Shown: positions 1-8,277, counted from the first letter of the stretch. The stretch: DNA of 38,761 bases from Acrocarpospora pleiomorpha (GCF_009687885.1 NZ_BLAF01000085.1:3821-42581); one strand, 5' to 3'. The notes: generated from the letters alone by a model not told the origin. Made by a program: numbers and translations.

Positions 1-457
1 GCTCCCACCGCCGCAGCACCCGCCAGACGACCCCGCCCTCCAAAGGATTCCTACCATCACATCACCCGCTTCATCACCAAGCCCCACGCATGAACTCGCA
101 CCAACGTCCGTCCCCGCCCGCTCTGCTGAAACGCGTTCGAAGGTCCGGTGAATCTCCCACCCACCCAGCCCGTTATTTCCCCTCGGGCTCCGCCCGCCCC
201 CGCCAGCACCCTCGTCACCCAAACGAAGCAGCCACCAACCCGGGTTCTCCCACCCACTCACCCTTTCGCCCTATCCAGGCTCCGCCCATCCCCGCCCACT
301 CCGCTGAACCGGTGGATCTCCCACCCACCCGGAAACAGGGCCTGGTGGGCGAACGTCCGCGAGGTCGCACCCGCCCCTCCACCGCTGCGGAAGCGGGATC
401 GGGCGAGGGGAACCACGGTGCGCTCGGCCGCGCCTTCAGTACCGGCACCGCGGGAGG
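1..457. other. Gene-poor, C-rich left edge downstream of aroK
   Basis: This stretch lies downstream of the aroK stop. Several frames are open, but their translations are low-complexity Pro/Arg/Gly-rich text with no recognisable domain. In many actinomycetes aroB follows aroK directly. No AroB-like reading frame is visible here, so aroB is beyond the window edge or elsewhere. The only structure I see is a pair of imperfect direct repeats, listed separately. Confidence 0.6.
109..331. repeat. Pair of imperfect direct repeats near the left edge
   Basis: Copy A (about 109-166) and copy B (about 284-331) share the order: a CCCCGCCC block, then CT(C)TGCTGAA or CTCCGCTGAA, then GGTGAATCTCCCACCCACCC in A or GGTGGATCTCCCACCCACCC in B. 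Copy A has about ten extra bases in the middle. Related GGCTCCGCCC blocks occur at about 188 and 278. They lie outside any convincing gene, and I cannot assign a function. Confidence 0.55.
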
Positions 458-1006
458 TTATTCCGGATTCTCTGGTGATTCGGGGTGGAGGGTGGTGAGG
501 GCGGTGGCGATTTCGGTGGTGAGGTCTTCGGGGTCGCGGTCGTCGGTGGGGAAAGTGAGGGTGGCGAGTTGTTCGTAGAGGGGGCGGCGTTCCTCCATGA
601 GTTTGCGGAGTTGGCTGCGGGGGTTGAGGACCAGGAGGGGGCGGGCCGAGGCGAGGCCGACGCGTTTGACCGCCTGGTCCAGGGCCACCTGGAGGTAGAT
701 GACGGTGTGGGTGGCGAGGAGGGCCTGGGTGGCGGGGTTGAGGATGGCGCCGCCGCCGACGGAGAGGATGCCGTCGTGATCGTCGAGAGCCGTGCGGACG
801 GCGGCGGCTTCCAGTTCGCGGAAGTGGGCTTCGCCGTCCTCGACGAAGATGTCGCCGATGGGCTTCCCGGCGGTGCCCTCGACGTCGGTGTCGGTGTCGC
901 GGAAGGGGACGCCGAGCCGCTCGGCGAGGAGGCTTCCGATGGTGGACTTGCCGGAGCCGGGAGGGCCGATGAGAACGGCCACGGGGGCCCGCCGAACCGA
1001 ATTCAT
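458..1006 (-). CDS. aroK: Shikimate kinase
   Basis: AroK phosphorylates shikimate at the 3-hydroxyl with ATP in the cytoplasmic shikimate pathway to chorismate. The P-loop GPPGSGKST sits near the N-terminus, followed by the shikimate-binding D-T-D of FRDTDTDVE, then SVGGGA and a lid-like Arg segment SARPLLVLNPRSQLRKLMEER. The length of about 180 residues is normal. An ATG also exists at 1012, but the AAGG overlapping the aroC stop is then only 3-4 bases away. From the ATG at 1006 the spacing is about nine, so I prefer 1006. It follows aroC by a few bases on the same strand, so the two are co-transcribed. The short Pro/Glu-rich tail is unremarkable. Confidence 0.95.
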   Translation of the reverse strand: MNSVRRAPVAVLIGPPGSGKSTIGSLLAERLGVPFRDTDTDVEGTAGKPIGDIFVEDGEAHFRELEAAAVRTALDDHDGILSVGGGAILNPATQALLATHTVIYLQVALDQAVKRVGLASARPLLVLNPRSQLRKLMEERRPLYEQLATLTFPTDDRDPEDLTTEIATALTTLHPESPENPE

Positions 1007-1017
1007 GATCATTTACC

Positions 1018-2196
1018 TTACTTGATGACCATCGAGGAGAGGTAGCCGGACAGGTTGCGGGCAACCTCCTCGACCGAGTCGCCGCCGAACTTCTCGATGG
1101 CCGCGTCAGCGACGACCAGGGCGACCATCGCCTCGGCGACGATGGCCGCGGCGGGGACGGCGCACACGTCGGAACGTTCGTGATGGGCCTTGGCGGCCTC
1201 GCCGGTCAGCACGTCGATCGTGGCCAGCGCGCGCGGCACCGTGGAGATGGGCTTCATCGCGGCACTGACCCGCAGCGGTTCGCCGTTGGTCATGCCGCCT
1301 TCGACCCCACCGGCGCGATTGGTGATCCGCCGCACGCCCGAGGGGGTGTTCTCGATCTCATCGTGGGCCCGGGATCCGGGCCGGCGAGCGGTCTCGAAAC
1401 CGTCGCCGAGCGCGACACCCTTGATCGCCTGGATGCCCATGAGCGCACCCGCCAGGCGCGAGTCGAGGCGGCGATCCCAGTGCGTGTAGCTGCCCAGGCC
1501 GGGCGGCAACCCGTACGCGACGACTTCGACGACGCCGCCGAGGGTGTCGCCGTCCTTGTGGGCCTTGTCGATCTCCGCGATCATGGCGGCGCTGCCGTCC
1601 GGGTCGAAGCACCGGACCGGGTTCTCATCGATCGCGGCCAGGTCGGCGGGGCTGGGCAGGTCCGTCGACGGGCTGGCGGCGGCGCCGATGGACAGCACGT
1701 GGCTGATGATCTCCACGCCGAGCGCCTGCTTGAGGAAGTTCTTGGCGACCTGCCCGAGCGCGACCCTGGCCGCGGTCTCGCGGGCGCTGGCCCGGTCGAG
1801 CACCGGGCGGGCGTCGTCGAAGCCATACTTCTGCATCCCGGCCAGATCGGCATGGCCCGGGCGCGGGCGAGAACGTGGCGCGTTGCGGGCGACGCCCTCC
1901 AGCAAGGCCGGGTCGACCGGGTCGGCCGCCATTACGGTCTCCCATTTCGGCCATTCGGTGTTGCCGATCCGGATGGCGACGGGCGAGCCGAGCGTGCGGC
2001 CGTGCCGGACTCCGCCGACGACGGAGACCTCGTCCTGCTCGAATTTCATCCGGGCTCCGCGCCCATAGCCGAGCCGCCGGCGGCGAAGAGCCTCGGCGAG
2101 TTCAGCCGTGGTCACCTCGACTCCAGCAGGTAGCCCTTCGAGAATCGCGACGAGTTCGGGGCCATGGGACTCCCCGGCGGTCAACCAGCGCAGCAT
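1018..2196 (-). CDS. aroC: Chorismate synthase
   Basis: AroC converts 5-enolpyruvylshikimate-3-phosphate to chorismate using reduced FMN, the last common step to aromatic amino acids, folates and quinones. The protein opens with the family signature TAGESHGP. It continues with the conserved RPGHADLAGMQKY segment, the Arg/Ala-rich DRASARETAARVA helix and the SRLAGALMGIQAIKGV segment. At 392 residues it is a normal bacterial length. The start is an ATG. It lies 72 bases downstream of the prepilin peptidase gene and just upstream of aroK on the same strand, an arrangement seen in other actinomycetes. Confidence 0.97.
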   Translation of the reverse strand: MLRWLTAGESHGPELVAILEGLPAGVEVTTAELAEALRRRRLGYGRGARMKFEQDEVSVVGGVRHGRTLGSPVAIRIGNTEWPKWETVMAADPVDPALLEGVARNAPRSRPRPGHADLAGMQKYGFDDARPVLDRASARETAARVALGQVAKNFLKQALGVEIISHVLSIGAAASPSTDLPSPADLAAIDENPVRCFDPDGSAAMIAEIDKAHKDGDTLGGVVEVVAYGLPPGLGSYTHWDRRLDSRLAGALMGIQAIKGVALGDGFETARRPGSRAHDEIENTPSGVRRITNRAGGVEGGMTNGEPLRVSAAMKPISTVPRALATIDVLTGEAAKAHHERSDVCAVPAAAIVAEAMVALVVADAAIEKFGGDSVEEVARNLSGYLSSMVIK

Positions 2197-2268
2197 GACA
2201 CCAAGTCTTCCATGCGCCTCAGACTGCGACCGCCATACGGCTCATCAGTCAAGACAGTCGAATCTTCA

Positions 2269-2931
2269 CTACGCCTCGACAACCACGGCCACGAAGGCCG
2301 CAAAGATCATGAAAGGCCCGAACGGAAACTCACTCTTCCGATCGCCCTTCTTCATCAGGAGAAGCCCGATCGCGTACAAGGCCCCCAGCAGGTGCGCCCC
2401 CACCCCCGCGATGATCGCCGCATTGACGCTCACCGCCCCCGTCACGATCCCCAGCACCCCCGCCAGCTTCACATCTCCCAGCCCGATCCCCGTGGGCCGC
2501 CCTAACCACAAAATTAGATAAACCGCACCCAAAGCCAGCCCGCAGGCCAACCCGACAACCACCTGCCCGCTAGGCGCCAAAAGCCCGATCACAATCAGGT
2601 ACGACGGCAAGGTCACCGCATCCGGCAACCGCCAAGTCCGCCAATCCACGACCGCGAGCACAACCCCCACGAAGGCCGTATAGACCATCGCGAACAACAG
2701 CGGGCTCCCCCCGAACCGCCACCCCAAGACCCCAAAAACCACCCCCGTCCCAGCCTCCACCAGATACGGCGCCCGAGGCACCGGCCATCCCCGCAAGGCC
2801 CCCAGAAACGCCTCCCGCGCCTCCCCCCGTACGTCCTCCGCATCAAGCTCGAACCCCTCGGCCAGCGCCCGCGCATAACTCCCCGCGACCACCCCCACCG
2901 CCACCAACCCCGCGACCACAACCCACGACAC
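2269..2931 (-). CDS. Prepilin peptidase, A24 family (short form)
   Basis: This is an integral membrane aspartic protease of the type IV prepilin peptidase family, which cleaves leader peptides from prepilin-like proteins. The two catalytic aspartates are visible: D96 in VVDWRTWRLPD and D153 in GLGDVKLAG. FPFGPFM lies near the C-terminus. Several hydrophobic helices cover the chain. The N-terminal methylase part with its CxxC pairs is absent, as is common in actinobacterial short forms. The start is GTG. It heads the aroC-aroK transcription unit, with a 72-base gap to aroC. No pilin or Flp/Tad genes are visible in the window, so its substrate is encoded elsewhere. Confidence 0.88.
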   Translation of the reverse strand: MSWVVVAGLVAVGVVAGSYARALAEGFELDAEDVRGEAREAFLGALRGWPVPRAPYLVEAGTGVVFGVLGWRFGGSPLLFAMVYTAFVGVVLAVVDWRTWRLPDAVTLPSYLIVIGLLAPSGQVVVGLACGLALGAVYLILWLGRPTGIGLGDVKLAGVLGIVTGAVSVNAAIIAGVGAHLLGALYAIGLLLMKKGDRKSEFPFGPFMIFAAFVAVVVEA

Positions 2932-3039
2932 CCGGCGACGTTAACCCGCCACCCGCCCTCACCACCCCCAAAGCCCAAAGTGCACCAACAAGAAACCGCC
3001 CCCGGCCACCCGACCGAGAGCGGTTCCTCCATCACAGCG

Positions 3040-3573
3040 TCACGTCAGGGTCGGCTCAGCGTCCTTGAGCGTGACCCCTTCCGACTTGGCGAAAAGCTTG
3101 GAGAACTTGGGGTGGACCTCTTCGCGCCACATCCTGAAGCCCGCGACCTCCTTCTGCACCTCGCCGAGCGTCTCCCTGAGCTCCGCCTGCCCCTCCCTGA
3201 GCTCGGCCTGCCCGTCCTTAAGCTCCGTCACGTCAGCCCTGAGCTCCGCCTGCCCCTCCCTGAGCTCGGCCTGCCCGTGCTCTAGAGCCTCGAAGCGAGC
3301 GTTGGTCTCGGCCCGGAATTCGCCCATATCGCGGGAGAGCGTGACGACCGACCCCTTAACCTCGGCCATCTCGCGCGAAAGGCCACCGAGGGCCCGGGTG
3401 AGCTCCAGCAAGTTCGAGTTGACGGCCTGGGTGAGCTCTCGCATCTGTTCTGTCTGATCCTGAACGAGGGACCTGATGCCGCCGATGCTGTCAAGCATCC
3501 GCAGTTCTCGCGCCTCCATGTTCGTCAGGCGTCGCTCGTGGCTCGTCAAAGTACTCCCGATGAGGTCTTCCAC
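3040..3573 (-). CDS. Coiled-coil protein with GQAELRE heptad repeats
   Basis: A 177-residue, highly charged protein predicted to be almost entirely alpha-helical coiled coil. Residues of about 97-135 carry the heptad GQAELRE (and variants DGQAELRE, RADVTELK) several times, and this is visible in the DNA as a repeated GAGCTC(A/G)GCCTGCCC pattern at about 3175-3290. There is no signal peptide or membrane span. The C-terminus (KFSKLFAKSEGVTLKDAEPTLT) is not repetitive. I do not recognise a named family. It could be a scaffold or a tail-fibre-like helical rod. The repeat makes it prone to copy-number variation. Confidence 0.75.
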   Translation of the reverse strand: MEDLIGSTLTSHERRLTNMEARELRMLDSIGGIRSLVQDQTEQMRELTQAVNSNLLELTRALGGLSREMAEVKGSVVTLSRDMGEFRAETNARFEALEHGQAELREGQAELRADVTELKDGQAELREGQAELRETLGEVQKEVAGFRMWREEVHPKFSKLFAKSEGVTLKDAEPTLT

Positions 3574-3604
3574 GACTTCTGTCCTTCCCCGCTAGGGACG
3601 AATG

Positions 3605-4162
3605 CTAGCCCGACGTCCTTCGCAGCCACCTTGGTGACCACTTGGGGCGTCGCTGTTCCATGGTGACCATAGTAACGTCTGATACGAGTGCAGACAGGTG
3701 AACGAGTGCAGACGGATCGGCGATTGCAGTTAGAGCAGGGAGCATCGGGCCTTCGATGGTGAAAGGGATAGGCCCGGCGATGTCGATGACGACGGCGGCC
3801 GCGTTCTCGTGGAGGGCGGCCTGGCAGACCTGGGGGGTGAGGGCCTGGATGGGGCGGGCGTCGGGGCGCCAGAGATGGAGGGCCGTGGCGCTGGTGAAGG
3901 CGAGGACCGCCTCGCGGCCGTCTTGGCCGATGAGTTTGGGGAGGGCCATCTCGCTCTGCTTCTCCTGGCGCAGGCCGTGGGCGCCGACCTCGGACTCGGT
4001 GAGGAGCGCGACGACGGGGACCAGCAGGCGGGCCGTGCTGAGTGCCGTCAGGACGTCGGCCGGGGTGACCGTACCTGATTGGAAGGCGGAGAGAGCCGCG
4101 GCGACGGCGGAGTCGGGGCTGCCGTCGTCGTCAGGGACGAGCGGGTTCGGAATGCTGGGCAC
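3605..4162 (-). CDS. SseB-like N-terminal domain protein
   Basis: The core resembles the SseB N-terminal domain common in actinobacteria: ALSAFQSG, ARLLVPVVALL, EKQSEMALPKLIGQDGR, VLAFTSATALHLW and IPFTIEGP. In these bacteria the domain has no proven type III secretion role and its function is unknown. I chose the GTG at 4162, preceded by an AGGTAGG-like site and giving a start at VPSIPNPLVPDDDG, which looks like the conserved beginning. An upstream ATG at 4240 abuts the terminator hairpin of the preceding gene and is less likely. The C-terminal 45 residues after the SseB core are not recognised. Confidence 0.8.
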   Translation of the reverse strand: MPSIPNPLVPDDDGSPDSAVAAALSAFQSGTVTPADVLTALSTARLLVPVVALLTESEVGAHGLRQEKQSEMALPKLIGQDGREAVLAFTSATALHLWRPDARPIQALTPQVCQAALHENAAAVVIDIAGPIPFTIEGPMLPALTAIADPSALVHLSALVSDVTMVTMEQRRPKWSPRWLRRTSG

Positions 4163-4244
4163 GGTTCGGGAGCCTACCTGCCTGACCAGGCCACCCGCCC
4201 AAGACCGCAAGCCAGGCCGTAGCCGCGATCCCCCGGCCATCAGG

Positions 4245-4273
4245 CCTGGCCACCGGCGGGCTCGGTGGCCAGG
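4245..4273 (-). terminator. Strong hairpin terminator after the amidohydrolase operon
   Basis: A perfect 11-bp inverted repeat (CCTGGCCACCG, 7-nt loop, CGGTGGCCAGG) begins about ten bases past the stop codon of the ring-opening amidohydrolase on the minus strand. There is no long T tract, as is usual in high-GC actinomycetes. It separates that operon from the SseB-like gene. Confidence 0.75.
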
Positions 4274-4282
4274 TGGTGGTGG

Positions 4283-5380
4283 TTAGCCGAGGTCGGCGAT
4301 GGCGATGACGGGGCCGCCGCCGCTGGGGCCCTGGTGGACGGCGGCGACGCTGACGAAGACGGCCGGGTCGCCGGTGACGCTGGCGGCGACGCCGCCGACG
4401 GTGGCTTTGATCTGGCGGTGCCAGTGCACGTCGGAGTCGTCGAGCATGATGTTGCGGCGGCCGCGGACGCTGCCGGTGGGGTCGGCCTCGCACTTCATGA
4501 ACAGGTTGACCAGGCGTCCGCCGAGGTCGCTGGAGTGCGGGCGGTCGGGGAGGTCGATGCCGCTGTCGCGGATGGCGGCCCAGATGCCGTCGGCGTCGAG
4601 GGCGTCCTTCATCACCGAGTGGCCGGCGCGGTAGCGTCCGCCGATGCCGCGCACGTTGCCCACCACGACGATCTGCGCCCGGTCGAGTTCGACGCCGCTG
4701 GAGCAGGACGCGACCGAGGAGTAGAGGGAGAGGTCCTTGTGGATCTGCTCGGCGGCCGGCATCTCGATCTCGCCGAGCGCGACGGCGATGCCGAGCGCGG
4801 TGGTGGAGTTGGAGATGTCCATGGACAGGCCCGTCTCCTCGGTGACGACCTCGTGCCCGCGGGACTTCGCGTCGTTGATCGTGGACAGGGTGAGCAGCGG
4901 CGTCTTGGTCTGCACGTAGTGCACGTCGGCCGGGTCGTCGATGCCCGCGATCTTCATGGCCTCCCGCACCCCGGCCGCGACCTTCTCCACCATCGCCGGC
5001 CGCCCGATGTCCTCGGGCAGGATGACCTCGCTCATCGCGATGCCCACACTCACCCGCGGCTCATCGCTCGGTACGGCCTGCGCCGGATCAACCGTCGCGA
5101 AGATCGTGGCGTGCGGGCTGAGCACCCCGTCGGTCCCCCCGGACCACACCAGCGGCACGCTCTCCGGCGCCGGATGCCCCTTCGCGCCGAGCACCTCGCG
5201 GAACGCCCGGTCGGCGATGATCCGGGTGTAGTCGTTCACCCCGCCGTTGCCCTCGGTCTTGCCGATCACCGCGAGCACGCGGCCCGCCTCGATCACCCCG
5301 TCGTCGATCAGCTTCGCGAGCCCCGACGCGTCGGTGACACTCTCGATGGCGACCTTGCGTACCTCAATAGGATCCGGCAT
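4283..5380 (-). CDS. Ring-opening amidohydrolase (cyanuric acid amidohydrolase/barbiturase family)
   Basis: This family hydrolyses the ring of cyclic imides such as cyanuric acid or barbiturate, using three internal repeats that each contribute a Lys-Ser pair. Matching motifs are K41 in KTEGNG with S80 in WSGGTDGVLSPH; K159 in VQTKTPLLT with the serines of SSVASCSSGVEL (about 227-228); and K296 with S353 in HQGPSGGGP. The length of 365 residues is typical. Its ATG directly follows the carbamate kinase TAG, with GGAGAG as ribosome-binding site inside the upstream gene, so expression is coupled. Substrate cannot be chosen from sequence: cyanurate, barbiturate and other cyclic imides are all possible. 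Confidence 0.88.
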   Translation of the reverse strand: MPDPIEVRKVAIESVTDASGLAKLIDDGVIEAGRVLAVIGKTEGNGGVNDYTRIIADRAFREVLGAKGHPAPESVPLVWSGGTDGVLSPHATIFATVDPAQAVPSDEPRVSVGIAMSEVILPEDIGRPAMVEKVAAGVREAMKIAGIDDPADVHYVQTKTPLLTLSTINDAKSRGHEVVTEETGLSMDISNSTTALGIAVALGEIEMPAAEQIHKDLSLYSSVASCSSGVELDRAQIVVVGNVRGIGGRYRAGHSVMKDALDADGIWAAIRDSGIDLPDRPHSSDLGGRLVNLFMKCEADPTGSVRGRRNIMLDDSDVHWHRQIKATVGGVAASVTGDPAVFVSVAAVHQGPSGGGPVIAIADLG

Positions 5381-6295
5381 CTAACTCTCCGTTACCGTTG
5401 TCCCAATATTTCCTGACAAAGCGTCACTGATGTGGTCTAGCGAGGTGATGACCGCTCGCTGCCCCCCGTCTTCGACGAAACGCAGCGCCGCTTCTACTTT
5501 GGGGCCCATGCTGCCGCTGGCGAAGTGCCCGGCCGCCTGGTGCTCCCGGAGTTCCGCCACCGAGACCATCCCGATCGGCCGCGGTTCGGCGGTGCCGTAC
5601 CCGAGGATGGCGTTCGGCACGTCGGTGGCGATCACCAGCACCCCGGCCCGTACGGCCCGGGCCAGCACCGCCGCCGCGTGATCCTTGTCGATGACCGCCT
5701 CGACCCCGGCCAGCCGCCCGTCGGGACCCCGAGCCACTGGCACTCCCCCGCCCCCGGCGGCGACGATCGTGTATCCCGCCGCCATCAGCGCGACCGCGGT
5801 GCCCGCGTCCAGGATCTCGATGGGCCGAGGCGAGGCGACCACCCGCCGCCAGCCGCGCTCGAACTTGCGCCAGGTCTGCCCCAACTGCTCGAACCGCCGC
5901 GCCTCGTCCTTTGAGAAGTACTGCCCGATCGGCTTGACCGGATCGGCGAACGCGGGATCGTCCGGGTCCACGAGGGTCCGGGTGACCACCACGGCGGCCG
6001 GAAGCGGGTCGAGCGAGTTCATGATCATCGTGCCGATGGTGGCCTGGGTCTGCGCCCCGCACCAGTCCAGCGGCACCGGCGGCACGACGTGGGAGGTCAG
6101 CTGGTTCTTCAGCAGGATGTTGCCCACCTGCGGCCCGTTGCCGTGGGTGAGCACCACTTCGTGCCCGGCCCTGATGAGCGTGGCTACGTGCCCCATCGCG
6201 AGCTCGATCGCCCGCAGCTGGTCGGCCGGCGCGGCGCTGCCGTCCGGCGCGGTCATCGCGTTCCCGCCGAGGGCGATCAGTACACGTCCATCCAC
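5381..6295 (-). CDS. arcC: Carbamate kinase
   Basis: It catalyses the reversible transfer of phosphate between carbamoyl phosphate and ADP, yielding ATP, ammonia and CO2 in catabolic direction. Motifs include ALGGNA at the N-terminus, THGNGPQVGN, the KPIGQY segment, AAGGGGVPV, VIDKDHAAAVLA and the C-terminal GSMGPKVEAA. The 304-residue length is normal. It sits between a C45 Ntn hydrolase (76-base gap) and the amidohydrolase (no gap). No arginine deiminase or ornithine/oxamate carbamoyltransferase gene is in the window, so it is not part of a visible arginine deiminase operon. The source of carbamoyl phosphate is therefore open. Confidence 0.93.
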   Translation of the reverse strand: MDGRVLIALGGNAMTAPDGSAAPADQLRAIELAMGHVATLIRAGHEVVLTHGNGPQVGNILLKNQLTSHVVPPVPLDWCGAQTQATIGTMIMNSLDPLPAAVVVTRTLVDPDDPAFADPVKPIGQYFSKDEARRFEQLGQTWRKFERGWRRVVASPRPIEILDAGTAVALMAAGYTIVAAGGGGVPVARGPDGRLAGVEAVIDKDHAAAVLARAVRAGVLVIATDVPNAILGYGTAEPRPIGMVSVAELREHQAAGHFASGSMGPKVEAALRFVEDGGQRAVITSLDHISDALSGNIGTTVTES

Positions 6296-6371
6296 ATGGC
6301 GAAACTAGCCGCGCCCCCACCTGCCCGCATGGGCGACTCTCGCCCACCACCGGCATTTCCCTCGGCAAGAT

Positions 6372-7424
6372 TCACCAAGTGAGGTCCCCGCAGGGCCCGC
6401 CCTCCATGGCCAGCAGCTCGCCGTTGGGCAGGTCGAGCTCGACGGTGGCCAGCGTGATGTGATCGTCGTCGGCCCCGGGCGCCCGGTGGTGGCAGACGCC
6501 CCCGGCGTGCCGGGACATGACCTCCTTGACCTGGTCCGCGGACGGCCGGGCGGTCTGCCGGCGCAGGCCGCGCCTGAGCAGGTCGCGCCGGATCAAGGTG
6601 CCGGGATGCTTGCTCGGAAAAGGGTCGTAGGGGACCACTCTCGGGTCTAGGAAGTGGTTGGTGTGCACGAGCATGCCGTCGTCCTCCGGCGTGCTCCAGC
6701 CGGGCCCGCCCGGGTGCAGCTCGGCGGTGATCGCGGCCTTGCCCTCCGCGCCGTACGACACGAGGTTCAACGAAGAGGAGGCCGACACGTCCGCGCTGGC
6801 CAGCAGGTACGCGGCCGAGGTGACGCTGTCGCACTCGTCGAGCACCCGCCGGGCGGCCACGTGCACGGGCAGCCCGATGCCCTCCTGGCCGTCGTCCTCG
6901 TGGTGCAGCCGGGTGAACAGCAGCCCGAGCCCGAGCGAGTTGACGCCGATCTTGCCGACCACGCCGTATTCGGTGAGCGTGTGCACGGTCCGGTTCTCGT
7001 GCTCGATCGTCCAGACCAGCCAGCCCTCGGCCATGTCCCTGGTCCAGTCCCAGGTCTGTACGGCCACCGGCGGGCTGTCCGGATCGTCGCCCAGCAGCAC
7101 GACGGCGGAACACTCGCTGCGCGGCCGGCCGTCGAGCATGGCCAGGATCTCGGTCCGCGCGTTGATGGCCGCGATGTCGGTGACCGGGAGGCGCGCCCCC
7201 TCCGCGATGCCGGTGATCTCGTCGGCCAGGTCGGGCGCCCACGCCGCGATCGCCTTCAGTGCCTGAGTGCCAAGGTCCACGAGGTCGATCCGGGTGCCGC
7301 CGTGGTGGGAGAACATGTCCCGGTAGACGTCCACGGTGTGGGCTACCTGTACGGCGTGGACCTGGCCGAACTCGTGGCCACGTTCGAAGGGGTCGCTGTC
7401 TGTTGAGGTGTAGGCGCGGATCAC
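6372..7424 (-). CDS. C45-family Ntn hydrolase (acyl-CoA:6-APA acyltransferase-like)
   Basis: The protein resembles the C45 family of self-processing N-terminal nucleophile amidohydrolases/acyltransferases. The expected autoprocessing site is C105 in RSECSAVVL, preceded by the Asn-rich AAINARTEI segment. TWDWTRDM, LTEYGVVGKIGVNSLGLG, SSSLNLVSYG and VHTNHFL also match the family pattern. The start is a GTG. It is the first gene of the unit with carbamate kinase and the ring-opening amidohydrolase. By context it could hydrolyse an amide released from ring opening, but family members act on varied acyl amides and peptides, so this is inference. Confidence 0.82.
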   Translation of the reverse strand: MIRAYTSTDSDPFERGHEFGQVHAVQVAHTVDVYRDMFSHHGGTRIDLVDLGTQALKAIAAWAPDLADEITGIAEGARLPVTDIAAINARTEILAMLDGRPRSECSAVVLLGDDPDSPPVAVQTWDWTRDMAEGWLVWTIEHENRTVHTLTEYGVVGKIGVNSLGLGLLFTRLHHEDDGQEGIGLPVHVAARRVLDECDSVTSAAYLLASADVSASSSLNLVSYGAEGKAAITAELHPGGPGWSTPEDDGMLVHTNHFLDPRVVPYDPFPSKHPGTLIRRDLLRRGLRRQTARPSADQVKEVMSRHAGGVCHHRAPGADDDHITLATVELDLPNGELLAMEGGPCGDLTW

Positions 7425-7497
7425 ATTCTCAGCATCCCACCTCGTCAGAGCTCCTACCGGAAGTGAAATGTGATCCTTGTCACGATTGATGCGGACT

Positions 7498-8187
7498 TCA
7501 ATTGGGCATTTCGATCCAGGTAGCGCGGCTGGCGGCGATCAGCCGTCCGGAGGGTTCGTAGATCCCCGCGGCGGCGTACAGCTTCCGGCGTTCCCGGCCT
7601 TCGGTCCTGGCCACGATGACGTAGGTGGAGTCGGGGAAGATCGAGCCGTACACCCGTCCGGTGAGGCGGCCGAGCAGGGCGACGCCGCCGGAGGTGAGGT
7701 GGGCCCAGCCGGTCGGGCAGTCCAGGGCGCCCCACACGTGGCTCAGCGGCAGGGTCGCCGACCAGTCGGCCAGGGCGGGGTGCACGTGCCAGATCACGGC
7801 GACCTCGCCGGGGCGGCCGGTGGGCGCCGGATGGATGCGCATGCCGTCGCCGGGCTCGCGGTGGCCGCACACGAAACAGCCGGGAAACGGGTGCTCGACG
7901 GCGCCTGCGAAGGTGCCGCAGATCCGGCCAGGTTCAATGAGAGGCGGCGGCGCGGGGGCGTCCGGCACCGGACGGGCCTCCACCAGCAGGGTGTCGCCGT
8001 CGAACAGCCGTACCAGGGAAGGGCTCTTCTCAATGCGAATGTCGGCGTCCAGGGGTGTGGGCGCGCGCAGGGTCACCTCGACGCTGCGGCCGGGCGGCAG
8101 GTAGCTCGCCGCCAGGCCGGAGACCCACCCGCCGTTGGCCATGCCGTCGGGTCCCCGAAAACGTTCGGATATCTTCATGCCACCCAC
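7498..8187 (-). CDS. Hotdog/thioesterase-like conserved protein
   Basis: A roughly 229-residue cytoplasmic protein with features I associate with acyl-CoA thioesterase-like hotdog proteins: an early FRGPDGMANGGWVSG segment, a central PGCFVCG motif, and alternating beta-rich stretches (VIWHVHP, TYVIVARTEGRERRKLYAAAGIY). The exact substrate is unknown. The GTG at 8187 has GAGGGGG four bases ahead; an ATG at 8178 and one at 8211 are alternatives. It lies 73 bases upstream of the C45 gene on the same strand and could be the promoter-proximal gene of that operon. It is divergent from a DUF574 methyltransferase. Confidence 0.7.
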   Translation of the reverse strand: MGGMKISERFRGPDGMANGGWVSGLAASYLPPGRSVEVTLRAPTPLDADIRIEKSPSLVRLFDGDTLLVEARPVPDAPAPPPLIEPGRICGTFAGAVEHPFPGCFVCGHREPGDGMRIHPAPTGRPGEVAVIWHVHPALADWSATLPLSHVWGALDCPTGWAHLTSGGVALLGRLTGRVYGSIFPDSTYVIVARTEGRERRKLYAAAGIYEPSGRLIAASRATWIEMPN

Positions 8188-8263
8188 GTTGCCCCCTCGT
8201 GCTTTCACCATGCTTACATCGCGGCTTCATCGCAAATCGCGAATTATCCGTGTTTTTCGGGGG

Positions 8264-8277
8264 TGGAAGCGCTCCCA
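8264..8277. promoter_or_regulatory. LacI/CebR-like operator (TGGAAGCGCTCCCA)
   Basis: This near-perfect 14-bp dyad differs at one base from the cellobiose-repressor (CebR) box of streptomycetes as I recall it, TGGGAGCGCTCCCA. It lies in the divergent intergenic region between the hotdog-like gene and the DUF574 methyltransferase gene. No LacI-family regulator or sugar transporter is encoded in the window, so the regulator would act from elsewhere. A chance match remains possible. Confidence 0.4.

Noticed and set aside
258..1064. Long minus-strand frame overlapping aroK in another phase
   Set aside because: Its translation is Arg/Pro/His-rich without domains and runs through the clear aroK gene; it is a high-GC shadow.
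1180..2133. 317-codon plus-strand frame inside aroC
   Set aside because: It is antisense to a full-length chorismate synthase and has low-complexity Gly/Arg/Val-rich composition.
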